Of a stretch of 64,000 nt of DNA, positions 26,522-35,187 are shown in pieces. The translations under genes were made by a program, and so were the position numbers. The stretch is from Ruegeria arenilitoris. Its GTDB lineage: Bacteria > Pseudomonadota > Alphaproteobacteria > Rhodobacterales > Rhodobacteraceae. The stretch's first letter is position 1. The number at the start of each line of letters is the position of its first letter. The notes below the pieces were generated by a model, which saw only the letters and a program-made list of their open reading frames with translations, had not been told where the DNA came from and searched no databases. The DNA is taken from NCBI RefSeq assembly GCF_013030985.1, contig NZ_WPYP01000013.1, forward strand, positions 60,124 to 124,123, read 5' to 3'.

Positions 26522-27439
26522 TCACAAGTCCTGCATCAGTTCAGGAATCATCGATGCGATTTCGGATATTCTGTTACGCAGCCAGATATGTGCCGGATCG
26601 TTTGTGCTGCGCTCGTGCCAGATCATGTAAATTGTGACGCGATTACTTTTGAAGGGCAGGGGGGCCACGTCGAGTTCACGCAAAGTGTGCAGGCGCATCA
26701 GGCTCACTTCTGTGGCGATCATCCGCGTGCCTTTAATAAAGGGTGGAATCGCATTGAAGTTGGGTACGGAAACACGCGGTTCACCAATCTGCGATGCTTC
26801 AAGATCGGTGATGACCTTGATTGATGTCCCGCCACCTGCAAACCGAACCGTCAAATGATCCGCGCTGCAATACTCTTTCCACGATTTCGGCGGATCACGC
26901 ATTTCGGCGTCATAGAAACACATCATTTCACCGGAAAACAAAGGTTTCTGGAAAATGTCCGGGCCATCCGGTGGCAGAGGAGTCAGAGCAAGCTCGCACC
27001 GTGCCTCTCGCATCATGTTCACTGTTGGCTGGCCCGATGGCAGAAACTGGAAATCAACAGAAATGCCGTCGTTCCAGGCCTCGCGTATGAGTTGGGGAAA
27101 GACGAGATCGCGCTGCATATCATTTGCTGCGACTACGAATTCCATTTTCTCGGCTCTGGGATCAAAAATACGATCATCTGTCAGACACTTGAGCCCGTCG
27201 ATGGCTCTTTGCACCGGTTCTTTCAATGCAAGAGCTGTCTCCGTTGGCATCAAACCTTGCCCTGATCGAACGAATAGTGGATCGCCCAGAATATTGCGCA
27301 GCCTGCCCAGGGTGTGGCTGACGGCAGGTTGCGTGACTCCCAGTTGTTCTGCTGCGACGGAAACAGAGCTATTCTCGAGAATTGCCAGAAATGTCCGAAG
27401 AATATGACCATCAAGGTCAAGGAAATTAGTTTTCTGCAT
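26522..27439 (-). CDS. LysR-family transcriptional regulator next to a TRAP transporter
   Basis: A 305-residue LysR-type regulator. The winged helix is at residues 10-70 (LRTFLAILENSSVSVAAEQLGVTQPAVSHTLGRLR), followed by the effector domain. The phrase GDPLFVRSGQGLMPTETAL places it in the NodD/PhcT-like branch, with Pro-rich PLFSGEMMCF later. It is divergent from the TRAP transporter genes with an 81-base AT-rich gap, so it probably controls them and perhaps the carrier gene downstream. The inducer is unknown. Confidence 0.85.
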   Translation of the reverse strand: MQKTNFLDLDGHILRTFLAILENSSVSVAAEQLGVTQPAVSHTLGRLRNILGDPLFVRSGQGLMPTETALALKEPVQRAIDGLKCLTDDRIFDPRAEKMEFVVAANDMQRDLVFPQLIREAWNDGISVDFQFLPSGQPTVNMMREARCELALTPLPPDGPDIFQKPLFSGEMMCFYDAEMRDPPKSWKEYCSADHLTVRFAGGGTSIKVITDLEASQIGEPRVSVPNFNAIPPFIKGTRMIATEVSLMRLHTLRELDVAPLPFKSNRVTIYMIWHERSTNDPAHIWLRNRISEIASMIPELMQDL

Positions 27440-27520
27440 GAGATATATAAATACACATAAATAGATTGAATGTCGAGCGGCGCGTAATCTCCCCTGATCA
27501 CGAATGTCGGGAGGAACGCG

Positions 27521-28531
27521 ATGAAACTTTCAAACATACTTGGTGCCCTGACTGTCGCAGCGTCGACGGCTGTCGCCTCATTCACGCATGCGGAGGAGCT
27601 GTCGGTGGCAACCTTCATTCCGCCGCAACATCACATCAACTCCAACCTGTTCAAGTGGTTCGGTGAAGAATTGGAGAAGCGGTCGGACGGTACTCTGACG
27701 ATGAAGCTATATCCGGCGGGTCAATTGGGTGCGGGGCCGGTGCAGCAATACAAGCGCGTGGTCGAGGGTGTGGCCGACGTTGTCTTCGGCCTTCAAGCAT
27801 ACACGCCAAACATCTTTCCGCGCACAATGCTGATTATTCCGCCGGGGAAAGCCACGAGTGCAAAAGAGTCCACGGAAAGGATGCTGAGCGTCTATGAGGA
27901 GCATCTCGCCCAAGAATATCAGGACGTAAAGCTGTTAGGCATTTTCACCACAACAGGGAACGTTTGGGCCGCGACCAGCGATGTGTCGACCATGGACAGC
28001 CTCAAGGGCAAAAAAATGGTGCCTTATGCGGCGATGACGACCCCGATCGTTGAAGCGCTGGGTGCTGTGCCTGTTCAGATGCCCGTCACTGAAATGTACA
28101 CCGGCCTTTCCACCGGAACCATCGACGCCACCACGGCCACGTACAACAATATCACGGCACCATGGAACTTCTGGGACGTCTCCAGTCACCTCGTCACCAA
28201 CGTACCCGTGCAGTTTGCAGTGTTCTTCGTTGCGATGAACAAAGAGCGTTACCTGGAACTTTCAGATGAGCATCGGGCGATCATAGACGAACTTGCTGGC
28301 GAGACGTTCTCGTTGCAGGGGGCGGCCAGCTTTGACGGTGCCGATGGGCGTTCCGAGGCCATGCTGGATGGCGCGGAACAAATGGCAAATGTCGAACTCA
28401 TCGAAGTCAGCGCTGAAGAGCGGGCCAAGATGGACGATGCCGTCAATCAAGGTCTGGAAGTGATTTTTGCAGATTATGAGTCCCGCGGCATCAAAGGTGC
28501 GCGCGAGATTTACGAAGCCATCAACCAATAA
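27521..28531 (+). CDS. TRAP transporter solute-binding protein (DctP)
   Basis: A 336-residue periplasmic protein with signal peptide (ending TAVASFTHA). DctP family features are FIPPQHHINSNLFKWFGEEL near 30, LKLYPAGQLGAGPVQQYKRV near 65 and the binding-site region VPVQMPVTEMYTGLSTGTID near 190. It would bind an organic acid and deliver it to the membrane components encoded next. The start follows GGGAGGAACGCG. A hairpin between this gene and the next may allow more binding protein than permease. The substrate is not known; the nearby dehydrogenase suggests a carboxylate related to an aldehyde. Confidence 0.9.
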   Translation: MKLSNILGALTVAASTAVASFTHAEELSVATFIPPQHHINSNLFKWFGEELEKRSDGTLTMKLYPAGQLGAGPVQQYKRVVEGVADVVFGLQAYTPNIFPRTMLIIPPGKATSAKESTERMLSVYEEHLAQEYQDVKLLGIFTTTGNVWAATSDVSTMDSLKGKKMVPYAAMTTPIVEALGAVPVQMPVTEMYTGLSTGTIDATTATYNNITAPWNFWDVSSHLVTNVPVQFAVFFVAMNKERYLELSDEHRAIIDELAGETFSLQGAASFDGADGRSEAMLDGAEQMANVELIEVSAEERAKMDDAVNQGLEVIFADYESRGIKGAREIYEAINQ

Positions 28532-28544
28532 CTGAGTAAAGGGT

Positions 28545-28568
28545 GCCCGGTTCGGCCGGGCGCTTCTT
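28545..28568 (+). terminator. Intra-operon hairpin after the TRAP binding-protein gene
   Basis: GCCCGG-TTCGG-CCGGGC followed by GCTTCTTT. It lies 13 bases after the stop codon and is likely to attenuate read-through into the permease genes. Confidence 0.55.
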
Positions 28569-28596
28569 TGGCTTTACCCCAACGTGGAGGATGACC

Positions 28597-29133
28597 ATGT
28601 CTGGCAAAGATATGTTGCCCGCACCGATCCGGCTGATCGATAAGTTTCTACTTGGTATTGCTTTGATCGGCGGCGGATTGACGTTGGCATTCATGGTATT
28701 TCTGAGTGCAGCCAACGTGTTGGTCATGCGCAAATTTTTTGGTGCACCGATCAAAGGGGCAGAGGATCTGTTGATCCTGAGCCTTGTGATCCTGGTCGCA
28801 CTGGCCATTCCACTGGGTGGGCGAACGGGCGCGCATATTGAAATCGAAGTATTCGAATCCCGCATGTCGGCTGGTTTTGAGAAATGGTCGATGGTGCTGC
28901 TGCGGCTTATTGGCGGCGGGCTGATGTTCGTCATGTCATGGCAACTGATCCACGCGGGTCAAAAGGCCACGAAATTCGGTGAAACGACGCAGCAACTTCT
29001 GATCTCGTATGAGCCTTTTTACTACCTATTGGCCATTAGTTCCGGACTCTATGGGATTGTCCTTGTTTTGGACGTGTATCAGCGCCTGTTCCGCGGGTCT
29101 GTCCGCCTTCTTGATCTGGGAGGCACAGAATGA
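28597..29133 (+). CDS. TRAP transporter small permease (DctQ)
   Basis: A 178-residue protein with four membrane helices (about 20-40, 52-75, 97-115, 135-160), the pattern of DctQ proteins. The conserved ANVLVMRKFFGAPIKGAEDLL region is at about 33-55, followed by VALAIPLGGRTGAHIEIEVF. It bridges the binding protein and the large permease. Start chosen at the second ATG, 6 bases after GTGGAGG; one further ATG lies two codons earlier. Overlaps the DctM gene by four bases. Confidence 0.85.
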   Translation: MSGKDMLPAPIRLIDKFLLGIALIGGGLTLAFMVFLSAANVLVMRKFFGAPIKGAEDLLILSLVILVALAIPLGGRTGAHIEIEVFESRMSAGFEKWSMVLLRLIGGGLMFVMSWQLIHAGQKATKFGETTQQLLISYEPFYYLLAISSGLYGIVLVLDVYQRLFRGSVRLLDLGGTE

Positions 29134-30512
29134 GCCTTACGCTGATTGGAATACTGGGACTGTTGTCTTTGTTTGCGCTTCTTGGATTACGCTTTCCCGT
29201 TGCACTGTCAATGATACTGGTGGGTGTAGTAGGCACAATTGTCGCGACGACGCAGAAGTTCGTGTTGGTTGGAATGGACTCTGACCAGGCATTGGCCCGT
29301 GGCCTTCGAACAGCGATGTCGAACATGTCCGGAGAGACATTCGAGGCAGCATCGAACTACAACCTGCTGGTTATCCCGATGTTTGTTTTGATGGGTAATC
29401 TTGCGGGGGTTTCCGGTATGTCGGCTGACCTGTTTAACGCCGCATATCGTTGGATGGGCCACTATCGCGGCGGGCTGGCCTCGGCGACAATTGCGGCTTG
29501 TGCAGGGTTTGCTGCCCTTTCCGGGTCTTCACTCGCGGCCGCTATTACGATGGGTCGTGTGGCGCTGCCCGAGATGAAGAAATTCAACTATTCTGACAGT
29601 CTGGCAACAGGGGCAGTCGCCGCAGGCGGAACCCTGGGTTTTCTGATCCCGCCGTCTGGCGGCATGATTATCTATGCAGTGCTCACCGAGCAAAGTATTG
29701 GGCGCTTGTTCATGGCCGGTGTAATACCCGGTATAGTTCTGACGCTTTTGTTCATAGGCGCGATCTATCAGACGGTGTTGCGCAAGCCAGAGGCCGGGCC
29801 AGCGGGTGAACGCGCATCATGGCCAGACAGACGAGACGCATTGGTCTCTGCATTACCTTTCGCATTTGTCGTAGGTATCACCATAGGTGGCATGTACACC
29901 GGCTTTTTCACCCCGGTCGAGGCATCGTCGGTAGGTGCATTTCTTGCCCTGATTGTTGCAGCAGTGCGCCGTACCTTGACCCTTGCCGCAATCAGAGAGG
30001 TCGTGCTGCAGACGATGAAGGCCTCGGCCACCGTCTTCCTGATCCTCATCGGTGCCTTCATCTTTATTCCGTTCATGTCGCTCACTGAGCTGCCTGGTCA
30101 GCTGGTGGTTCTGCTGACATCCCTGCCGATCGGGGATTATGGAATTCTACTGGTGATTATCCTCATCTACATGTTTTTGGGCATGTTCCTGGAAGGCATC
30201 GCTATGCTGGTTCTTACAATTCCGGTTGTGCTGCCAATCATCGCCGCGCTTGAATTCGGCTTCGATCCATCGATGGCCAGCATGAAAATGATCTGGTTTG
30301 GGGTACTTGTTGTGATCGTTCTGGAAATGGGAATGATCAGCCCTCCAGTCGGCATCAATGTCTTTGTCGTCAAATCCATCGCGCCCAATGTCTCGATGGC
30401 AGAGGTCTTTCGCGGAATTTGGCCGTTCTGGTTTGCGATGGCACTGATGCTGCTGTTGCTGATCCTGTTTCCGCAAATCGCCGTTTGGCTTCCTCAGACG
30501 ATGATTGGGTGA
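29130..30512 (+). CDS. TRAP transporter large permease (DctM)
   Basis: A 460-residue membrane protein with about 12 hydrophobic segments. DctM features include LLVIPMFVLMGNLAGVSG near 75, CAGFAALSGSSLAAAITMG near 125 and LIPPSGGMIIYAVLTEQSIG near 175, and the C-terminal MISPPVGINVFVVKSIAP near 395. It forms the sodium-driven translocation channel with DctQ. Coupled to DctQ by a 4-base overlap. The dehydrogenase gene follows after 144 bases. Confidence 0.9.
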   Translation: MSLTLIGILGLLSLFALLGLRFPVALSMILVGVVGTIVATTQKFVLVGMDSDQALARGLRTAMSNMSGETFEAASNYNLLVIPMFVLMGNLAGVSGMSADLFNAAYRWMGHYRGGLASATIAACAGFAALSGSSLAAAITMGRVALPEMKKFNYSDSLATGAVAAGGTLGFLIPPSGGMIIYAVLTEQSIGRLFMAGVIPGIVLTLLFIGAIYQTVLRKPEAGPAGERASWPDRRDALVSALPFAFVVGITIGGMYTGFFTPVEASSVGAFLALIVAAVRRTLTLAAIREVVLQTMKASATVFLILIGAFIFIPFMSLTELPGQLVVLLTSLPIGDYGILLVIILIYMFLGMFLEGIAMLVLTIPVVLPIIAALEFGFDPSMASMKMIWFGVLVVIVLEMGMISPPVGINVFVVKSIAPNVSMAEVFRGIWPFWFAMALMLLLLILFPQIAVWLPQTMIG

Positions 30513-30656
30513 GGGTGTCATGGCAGGTCATTCTCATACCGAGCTTAAATCGAAATGCCCGCTGATTGACGCGGATCTACGCGGGAAACGGCCCACTTGG
30601 CGTCGTCGGCGTTCAGTGTGCCCCCGGTCTCTCACCAGCTTTGAAGGAGCGAAACC

Positions 30657-32144
30657 ATGAGCAACATGGATAAGGTCATTACCACTGGAATTTTCATCAA
30701 TGGTGAGGTTCGCGACGCTTCGGATGGCAGAGTCTACGACATTCACAATCCGGCCCGGCCCGAGGAATTGGTCGGGCATGCGGCCTCTGCCACCGAACGG
30801 GATGTCGAAGACGCAGTTCAGGCTGCCCATGCTGCGTTTCCAGCCTGGTCCGCGCTAAGCTTTGGAGAGCGTGCGGCGCTGTTGCGCGAGGTGGCCCAGA
30901 AACTCACAGCAGATGATGACGACGTCAAATATCGCTCGCGCCTGTTCACACGAGAACACGGCAAGATCAGCCGTGAAACCCTGCTGGAGATGTCCCGATT
31001 AGGGGACCGTTTCATGCAGGCCGCCGCGTTTGCCGAACGCATGGCGATCGATGAACAGATCAAGGGCCCTCCGTTTGACACACTGATCGCACGTCAGCCT
31101 CGCGGTGTCGCAGCACTGATCGTCCCATGGAACTGGCCGCTGTCGATCCTGGGCGCCAAATTGCCCGCGGCTCTGGCCGCCGGAAACACTGTTGTTGTCA
31201 AACCTTCGGCCAATTCGGCGCTGGCGCCGAGTCTGACCCTGCAAATCATCGCCAGATTGTTGCCACCGGGTGTGGTGAACATTCTTACCGGCTCTGCGTC
31301 GACCATCGGTGATCCGCTGGTTGGGCATCCCTTGGTGCGCATGGTGAACTTTACAGGCTCCACCACCATCGGGCGCCACGTCATGAAGGTGGCCGCCGAC
31401 AACATCACCCCGGTCACCTTGGAGCTGGGCGGCAACGATGCCGGGCTGGTTCTGGACGACGCCGTGTTGGATGATGATGCATTCAATCGGATGTACTGGG
31501 GTGCCTTCGGATCATCGGGTCAAATCTGCATGGCTTTGAAACGGCTTTATGTGCACGAGAGCCGCTATGACGAGGTGATCGATGGTTTCACTGCGGCCTG
31601 TGAACGTGCGGTTGTTGGTGACGGTCTGTTGCCGGAAACCACTATGGGGCCGGTCAACAATGCCAAGCAGCTGAGGGTGGTGACCGACATGATCGCCGAG
31701 GCGCGCGCCAAGGGTGCGGAAGTGCGCGAATGCGGTCAGGTGCCGGACGAGGCGCTGTATAACGGTGGCGGCTTTTTTCAGAAACCTGCATTGGTCTACG
31801 ATGCCGATCCATCGCTTTCGGTCGTACATGAAGAACAGTTTGGTCCGGCTCTGCCGATCATGAAGTTCAAAACCGATGAAGAAGCCATCGCCAAAGCCAA
31901 TGACAGCATCTATGGCTTGTGTTCTTCGGTTTGGACGCCAGACCAGGATCGTGCAGTTGCGATCTCGCGTCGGATCGAAGCCGGTTACACCTATCTTAAC
32001 GCACACGGTCCGACGGCACAGGATTCACGCGGACCTTTTGGCGGTTTCAAGCAATCCGGGATTGGGCGCAATTTGGGTTACGACGGTATTCTGGCCTTCA
32101 CCGAAGCGCATACCATCACAGGCCCTGAGGGGTTCTTGCTATGA
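30657..32144 (+). CDS. Aldehyde dehydrogenase family protein
   Basis: A 495-residue cytosolic aldehyde dehydrogenase. The nucleotide-binding region is ALIVPWNWPLSILGAKLPAAL near 153, the general base is E256 in VTLELGGNDAGL and the catalytic cysteine is C291 in GSSGQICMALKRL. The substrate is not clear: the M-A-L-K-R pattern after the cysteine differs from the ExaC-type enzyme at 2.4 kb. Its place after a TRAP transporter and coupling to a DUF2218 gene suggest oxidation of an imported or aromatic aldehyde. The start follows GAAGGAGCGAAACC. Confidence 0.85.
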   Translation: MSNMDKVITTGIFINGEVRDASDGRVYDIHNPARPEELVGHAASATERDVEDAVQAAHAAFPAWSALSFGERAALLREVAQKLTADDDDVKYRSRLFTREHGKISRETLLEMSRLGDRFMQAAAFAERMAIDEQIKGPPFDTLIARQPRGVAALIVPWNWPLSILGAKLPAALAAGNTVVVKPSANSALAPSLTLQIIARLLPPGVVNILTGSASTIGDPLVGHPLVRMVNFTGSTTIGRHVMKVAADNITPVTLELGGNDAGLVLDDAVLDDDAFNRMYWGAFGSSGQICMALKRLYVHESRYDEVIDGFTAACERAVVGDGLLPETTMGPVNNAKQLRVVTDMIAEARAKGAEVRECGQVPDEALYNGGGFFQKPALVYDADPSLSVVHEEQFGPALPIMKFKTDEEAIAKANDSIYGLCSSVWTPDQDRAVAISRRIEAGYTYLNAHGPTAQDSRGPFGGFKQSGIGRNLGYDGILAFTEAHTITGPEGFLL

Positions 32145-32440
32145 GTGCTCAACTGACTTCAACTGCTCGCGTCGCCCTTTCCCCGGCGTCGCGGTACCTG
32201 CAGCAGCTCGCCCAGCATTTCGCACATAAAGTCGATGTGGAGCAGACTAAAGAAACAGCAAAAGTAAGCCTAAGCTACGGGTACTTTGAGCTCAGCACAG
32301 AGGGTGACAATACCCTGATAATGAGGACATTTGCGGATACCCACGAACACCTAAAACGACTGGAACATGTGGCAGCATCGCATCTGGAACGGTTTGCGTT
32401 TCGTGATCCGCCGACAATTGTCTGGTCTGAAGATGAGTGA
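32141..32440 (+). CDS. DUF2218 family protein
   Basis: A 99-residue protein of the DUF2218 family. The conserved pattern is present: a basic N-terminal helix (YLQQLAQHFAHKVDV), a beta region with SLSYGYFEL and the C-terminal block LKRLEHVAASHLERFAFRD followed by W. Its function is unknown. It overlaps the aldehyde dehydrogenase by four bases (ATGA), so the two are coupled; in other genomes this family also sits beside redox or iron-uptake genes. Confidence 0.8.
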   Translation: MSAQLTSTARVALSPASRYLQQLAQHFAHKVDVEQTKETAKVSLSYGYFELSTEGDNTLIMRTFADTHEHLKRLEHVAASHLERFAFRDPPTIVWSEDE

Positions 32441-32448
32441 AGCGAATG

Positions 32449-32727
32449 CATCCAAAAACGGGCAGTTCCGGGAGAATTCGCCCAACGCGGAATAACCTGG
32501 CTGGCCGGTTTGATATCACTCGCCGACGACAACGGAACTACAGTTTCGATTACGGAATGCACGCATGCCCGGGTGCGCATCTGGCCCGCATCGAGATAGC
32601 GCTGGCGATCGAGCTATTGTTAACTCGTATGCAATCCCTGAGACTGTTGAATATCCCTGAGCGGGACAGTGTGCAAAAGGGTGAAAGCCCGCTGGCTATG
32701 CATCTGGCTATCTCGCAGCGATCCTGA
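32449..32727 (+). pseudogene. Cytochrome P450 C-terminal fragment
   Basis: The frame contains the haem-binding region of a P450: YSFDYGMHACPGAHLARIEI, with the cysteine and the A-R-x-E helix that follows, plus the preceding GRFDITRRRQRN meander. Only about 90 residues are present, against about 400 in the family, and the helices with the oxygen-binding and E-x-x-R motifs are missing. It begins right after the DUF2218 gene, so it could be translated, but it cannot be an active P450. It is a truncation remnant. Confidence 0.7.
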
Positions 32728-32777
32728 ATCGGAAATGCAAGCGAATGGCGCCTCATTCTCGGTTGCGGGGGCCTGTT

Positions 32778-33239
32778 TCAACGTTGTTTGATCGGGTCCG
32801 AGACGTTGATTGTTCCACCCTTTACGACCCGGCAGATCAGCCCGGCGCGATCTGCAAGCGGGACCGAGACCTGTTTGCGTGAAGCGACATTCAGAAACCG
32901 GCACGTGTTGCAGGGGCGAAGTCCTTCCAGAGTGACCGCTCCTACAGTAAAGGTTTTGCCGACAAGCTGCGCCAATGCGACGCCTTCGGTCGTCAGGTTT
33001 CGCCTATGCTCGTTTGGCTGCAGCTCCAGACCGTGCTCCTTCTTTAGGGCTTCCAACACCTCATTCTCGAATAGAGTAACGTCGCGGGACCCGGGCGAAC
33101 GGGAAAAACGCCCGTCACCTTTGAGATACCTGTCGCCCTCTAATCCCGCATCCGCAACTGCGATTGCGCTTTCGTGCGACACCATTGGCCGCCCGGTTCT
33201 GACAGCTGTGTGAATATAGAGAAGTTTTCCGTTATTCAT
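32778..33239 (-). CDS. MOSC-domain protein
   Basis: A 153-residue single MOSC domain, the fold that carries molybdenum-cofactor-sulfur chemistry. Family features: an N-terminal strand LLYIHTAVRTGRPMVSHESA, the GLEGDRYLKGDGRFS loop (about residues 35-50), DVTLFENEVLEAL, the EHRRNLTTEGVALAQLVGK block and the cysteine region LRPCNTCRFLN near 113. The start was placed at the first methionine with family similarity; a further 30 codons upstream look non-coding. The role is unknown; small MOSC proteins have been linked to sulfur-carrier or N-hydroxyl detoxification functions. Confidence 0.8.
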   Translation of the reverse strand: MNNGKLLYIHTAVRTGRPMVSHESAIAVADAGLEGDRYLKGDGRFSRSPGSRDVTLFENEVLEALKKEHGLELQPNEHRRNLTTEGVALAQLVGKTFTVGAVTLEGLRPCNTCRFLNVASRKQVSVPLADRAGLICRVVKGGTINVSDPIKQR

Positions 33240-33341
33240 GAATTCGCTCTCGGTTTCTGTGTCCGGGTCACCGCCCAAAAATCGGGGAACACTTTTAAAC
33301 TCTTGTTTTCGCACCATGGTAGGTGTCACAGAAGCTCGGCG

Positions 33342-33905
33342 TCAGGCAGATGGCTTCGCCCCGTACTTCTCTTCCAGCCGGTGCAAAAGCTCCATCGATC
33401 GGGGCAGGAAGAAATAGGAGTTTAGAAGGATGTTGCAGATCAGAAGTACAACTGTCCGCGGATAACCAGCTGGAAAATTAGGGGAAATCTGATCGGCTAT
33501 CCAGCTCAGACATGCCCCCACGACCAGAACCCAAAAGGTCAGGACCGACACGGTTTTCCATTTCTGATGGACATGGCGCGCGCCGAGGCCACCCAGCAGA
33601 GAATCGAGATCCCAGAGCCGGTTCTTGACTACTTCACCCTCGATATATTGCGACAGCTCTTCCACTATTTCCTTGCGCGCTGAAGACTGCTCCCAGGCGA
33701 TCAGATCCTCCAGCGTGGCAAAAGAGATAACGGTCGCGAAAGTCCCGCCGGATTCGTTTGACGGCGCATTGTGCCGAACCTCGATGAAACCTGGTTGCGA
33801 CTTCAGTGCCAGCTCGAAACGGGCAAGGACCTCGTTAGCTGCATCCCTTTGAGTTTCGCGGAATCTGCGAACGATGACGGACAGGACAGGCGATGTTTTT
33901 GACAT
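33342..33905 (-). CDS. Antibiotic-biosynthesis-monooxygenase-like domain fused to two membrane helices
   Basis: A 187-residue protein. The first 95 residues look like an ABM ferredoxin-like domain (VLSVIVRRFRETQRDAANEVL, then LKSQPGFIEVRH and TFATVISFATLEDLIAWEQS). The C-terminal half has two hydrophobic segments, near 115-135 (VSVLTFWVLVVGACLSWIA) and 145-165 (VVLLICNILLNSYFFLP). The domain pair is seen in unclassified membrane-anchored ABM proteins; the substrate is unknown. Start at the ATG preceding SKTSPVL. It lies in the same direction as the MOSC gene, 102 bases upstream of it. Confidence 0.7.
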   Translation of the reverse strand: MSKTSPVLSVIVRRFRETQRDAANEVLARFELALKSQPGFIEVRHNAPSNESGGTFATVISFATLEDLIAWEQSSARKEIVEELSQYIEGEVVKNRLWDLDSLLGGLGARHVHQKWKTVSVLTFWVLVVGACLSWIADQISPNFPAGYPRTVVLLICNILLNSYFFLPRSMELLHRLEEKYGAKPSA

Positions 33906-33947
33906 TCTGTCACTCCAACTCGGGGCGCATTCTGAGGTGAACTCCAA

Positions 33948-34302
33948 AGCGCATTAATCACCTTCAGATTAAGAACGAGACTTTGATCTCACAAGTGGCT
34001 GGTCAGTTGGGCAAAGGCTCAAATTCGTCATCACTGAGATTTTCCGCTTTAACGGCGAGGACACGAGCTTGGCAGGGAGTAGTTTCGGGGACGTATCGTA
34101 AGCAACGGAACATAAACGGTTTTCTTAACGGTTTTGGTAAACGCTCTGCTGCCACGAGGCGGATGTTTGGGTCGCGCTCAAGATGTATTTATAAAAGATA
34201 ACCATAATAAATATCACTACCCATCAATAGATCGAATGAGTTTCATTGCCTAAAATCGAATGAACAAGCCGAAGTTCAATACCGACAGAAGGTGAATTCA
34301 AA
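33948..34302 (+). promoter_or_regulatory. Upstream region of the coniferyl-alcohol-dehydrogenase-like operon
   Basis: About 350 bases with no supported gene. The 150 bases before the SDR start are AT-rich (TATTTATAAAAGATAACC) and probably hold its promoter. The start codon is preceded by AGAAGGTGAATTCAAA. Confidence 0.35.
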
Positions 34303-35082
34303 ATGCTTACAAACAAAAAAATCGTCGTGACAGGATGTGCCTCAGGTATCGGTGCGGAAACAGCACGTCTTGTCAAAGAACTCGGTGGCACGGTTCTTGG
34401 TGTCGACCGGAATGAGGTCTCTGAAAATGTCGATACTTTCTACAAGGTCGATTTTGGCGACAAGTCGTCTATCGATGCTTTGGTGGATGCTCTTCCCGAC
34501 GGTATCGACGGCATAGCAAACATCGCCGGTGTCCCGCCGACGGTCGATGCTGAAACGGTTATCAGGGTCAATCTTGTTGGCCTGAAGTACTTCACAGAAA
34601 AGATGATCGACAAGCTGGCTGATGGAGCTTCTATCGTCAATCTGGCATCATTGGCGGGGCTGGGCTGGCCAAATTCGGTGGACCAGATCAAAGAAGCGGC
34701 AAATCTGGAATTTGGACAGGTCGCTGATTTTGTAGCCCGCCACGACATCGATAAGGAACAGGCCCGTTCATATTTCTTCGCGAAAGAAGCGCTAGTTGTT
34801 TGGACCATGCAGCATCGTTGGACCTGGCGCGATCGTGGTATTCGCGTGAATGCCATTAGCCCCGGTGCAGTGGAAACACCAATTCTGAAGGACTTCCTTG
34901 AGACATTAGGTGAGAAAGCCGAACAAGCCCGCAAGGTCATGGATCGCGCCGGAACTCCGAAAGATGTGGCGCCGGTCGTGGCCTTCCTACTTTCCGATAT
35001 GACGCCCTGGATTCGCGGCACGAACATCGCGGTGGATGGCGGTCAGGCGGCAAATGCGCTGTGCAATATGAACGGTCTGTAA
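34303..35082 (+). CDS. SDR family oxidoreductase, coniferyl-alcohol dehydrogenase-like
   Basis: A 259-residue short-chain dehydrogenase. Cofactor motif TGCASGIGAETAR at 10-22 and the Asp at 35 (GVDRN) favour NAD. The catalytic set is S116, Y157 and K161 in SYFFAKEAL. The N-terminal NKKIVVTG...SGIGAETAR...GVDRN pattern and overall layout resemble CalA, the coniferyl alcohol dehydrogenase of pseudomonads, but substrate use is inferred. It stands just before the galB-galC-galD-ligI operon, separated by a strong terminator, so it is transcribed on its own. Confidence 0.8.
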   Translation: MLTNKKIVVTGCASGIGAETARLVKELGGTVLGVDRNEVSENVDTFYKVDFGDKSSIDALVDALPDGIDGIANIAGVPPTVDAETVIRVNLVGLKYFTEKMIDKLADGASIVNLASLAGLGWPNSVDQIKEAANLEFGQVADFVARHDIDKEQARSYFFAKEALVVWTMQHRWTWRDRGIRVNAISPGAVETPILKDFLETLGEKAEQARKVMDRAGTPKDVAPVVAFLLSDMTPWIRGTNIAVDGGQAANALCNMNGL

Positions 35083-35099
35083 CCTTCTCTCCCTGGATG

Positions 35100-35141
35100 G
35101 AGCCCGGCTCGGTTCACGCCGAACCGGCCGGGCTCTTTTCT
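35100..35141 (+). terminator. Rho-independent terminator after the SDR gene
   Basis: A long stem built from GAGCCCGGC-TCGGTTC and its complement around ACGCC is followed by TTTTC. It separates the SDR from the ring-cleavage operon. Confidence 0.85.
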
Positions 35142-35187
35142 AAAGCCCAACCAAGTGGTCCAACACTTGCATTCCGGAGAATCAATC

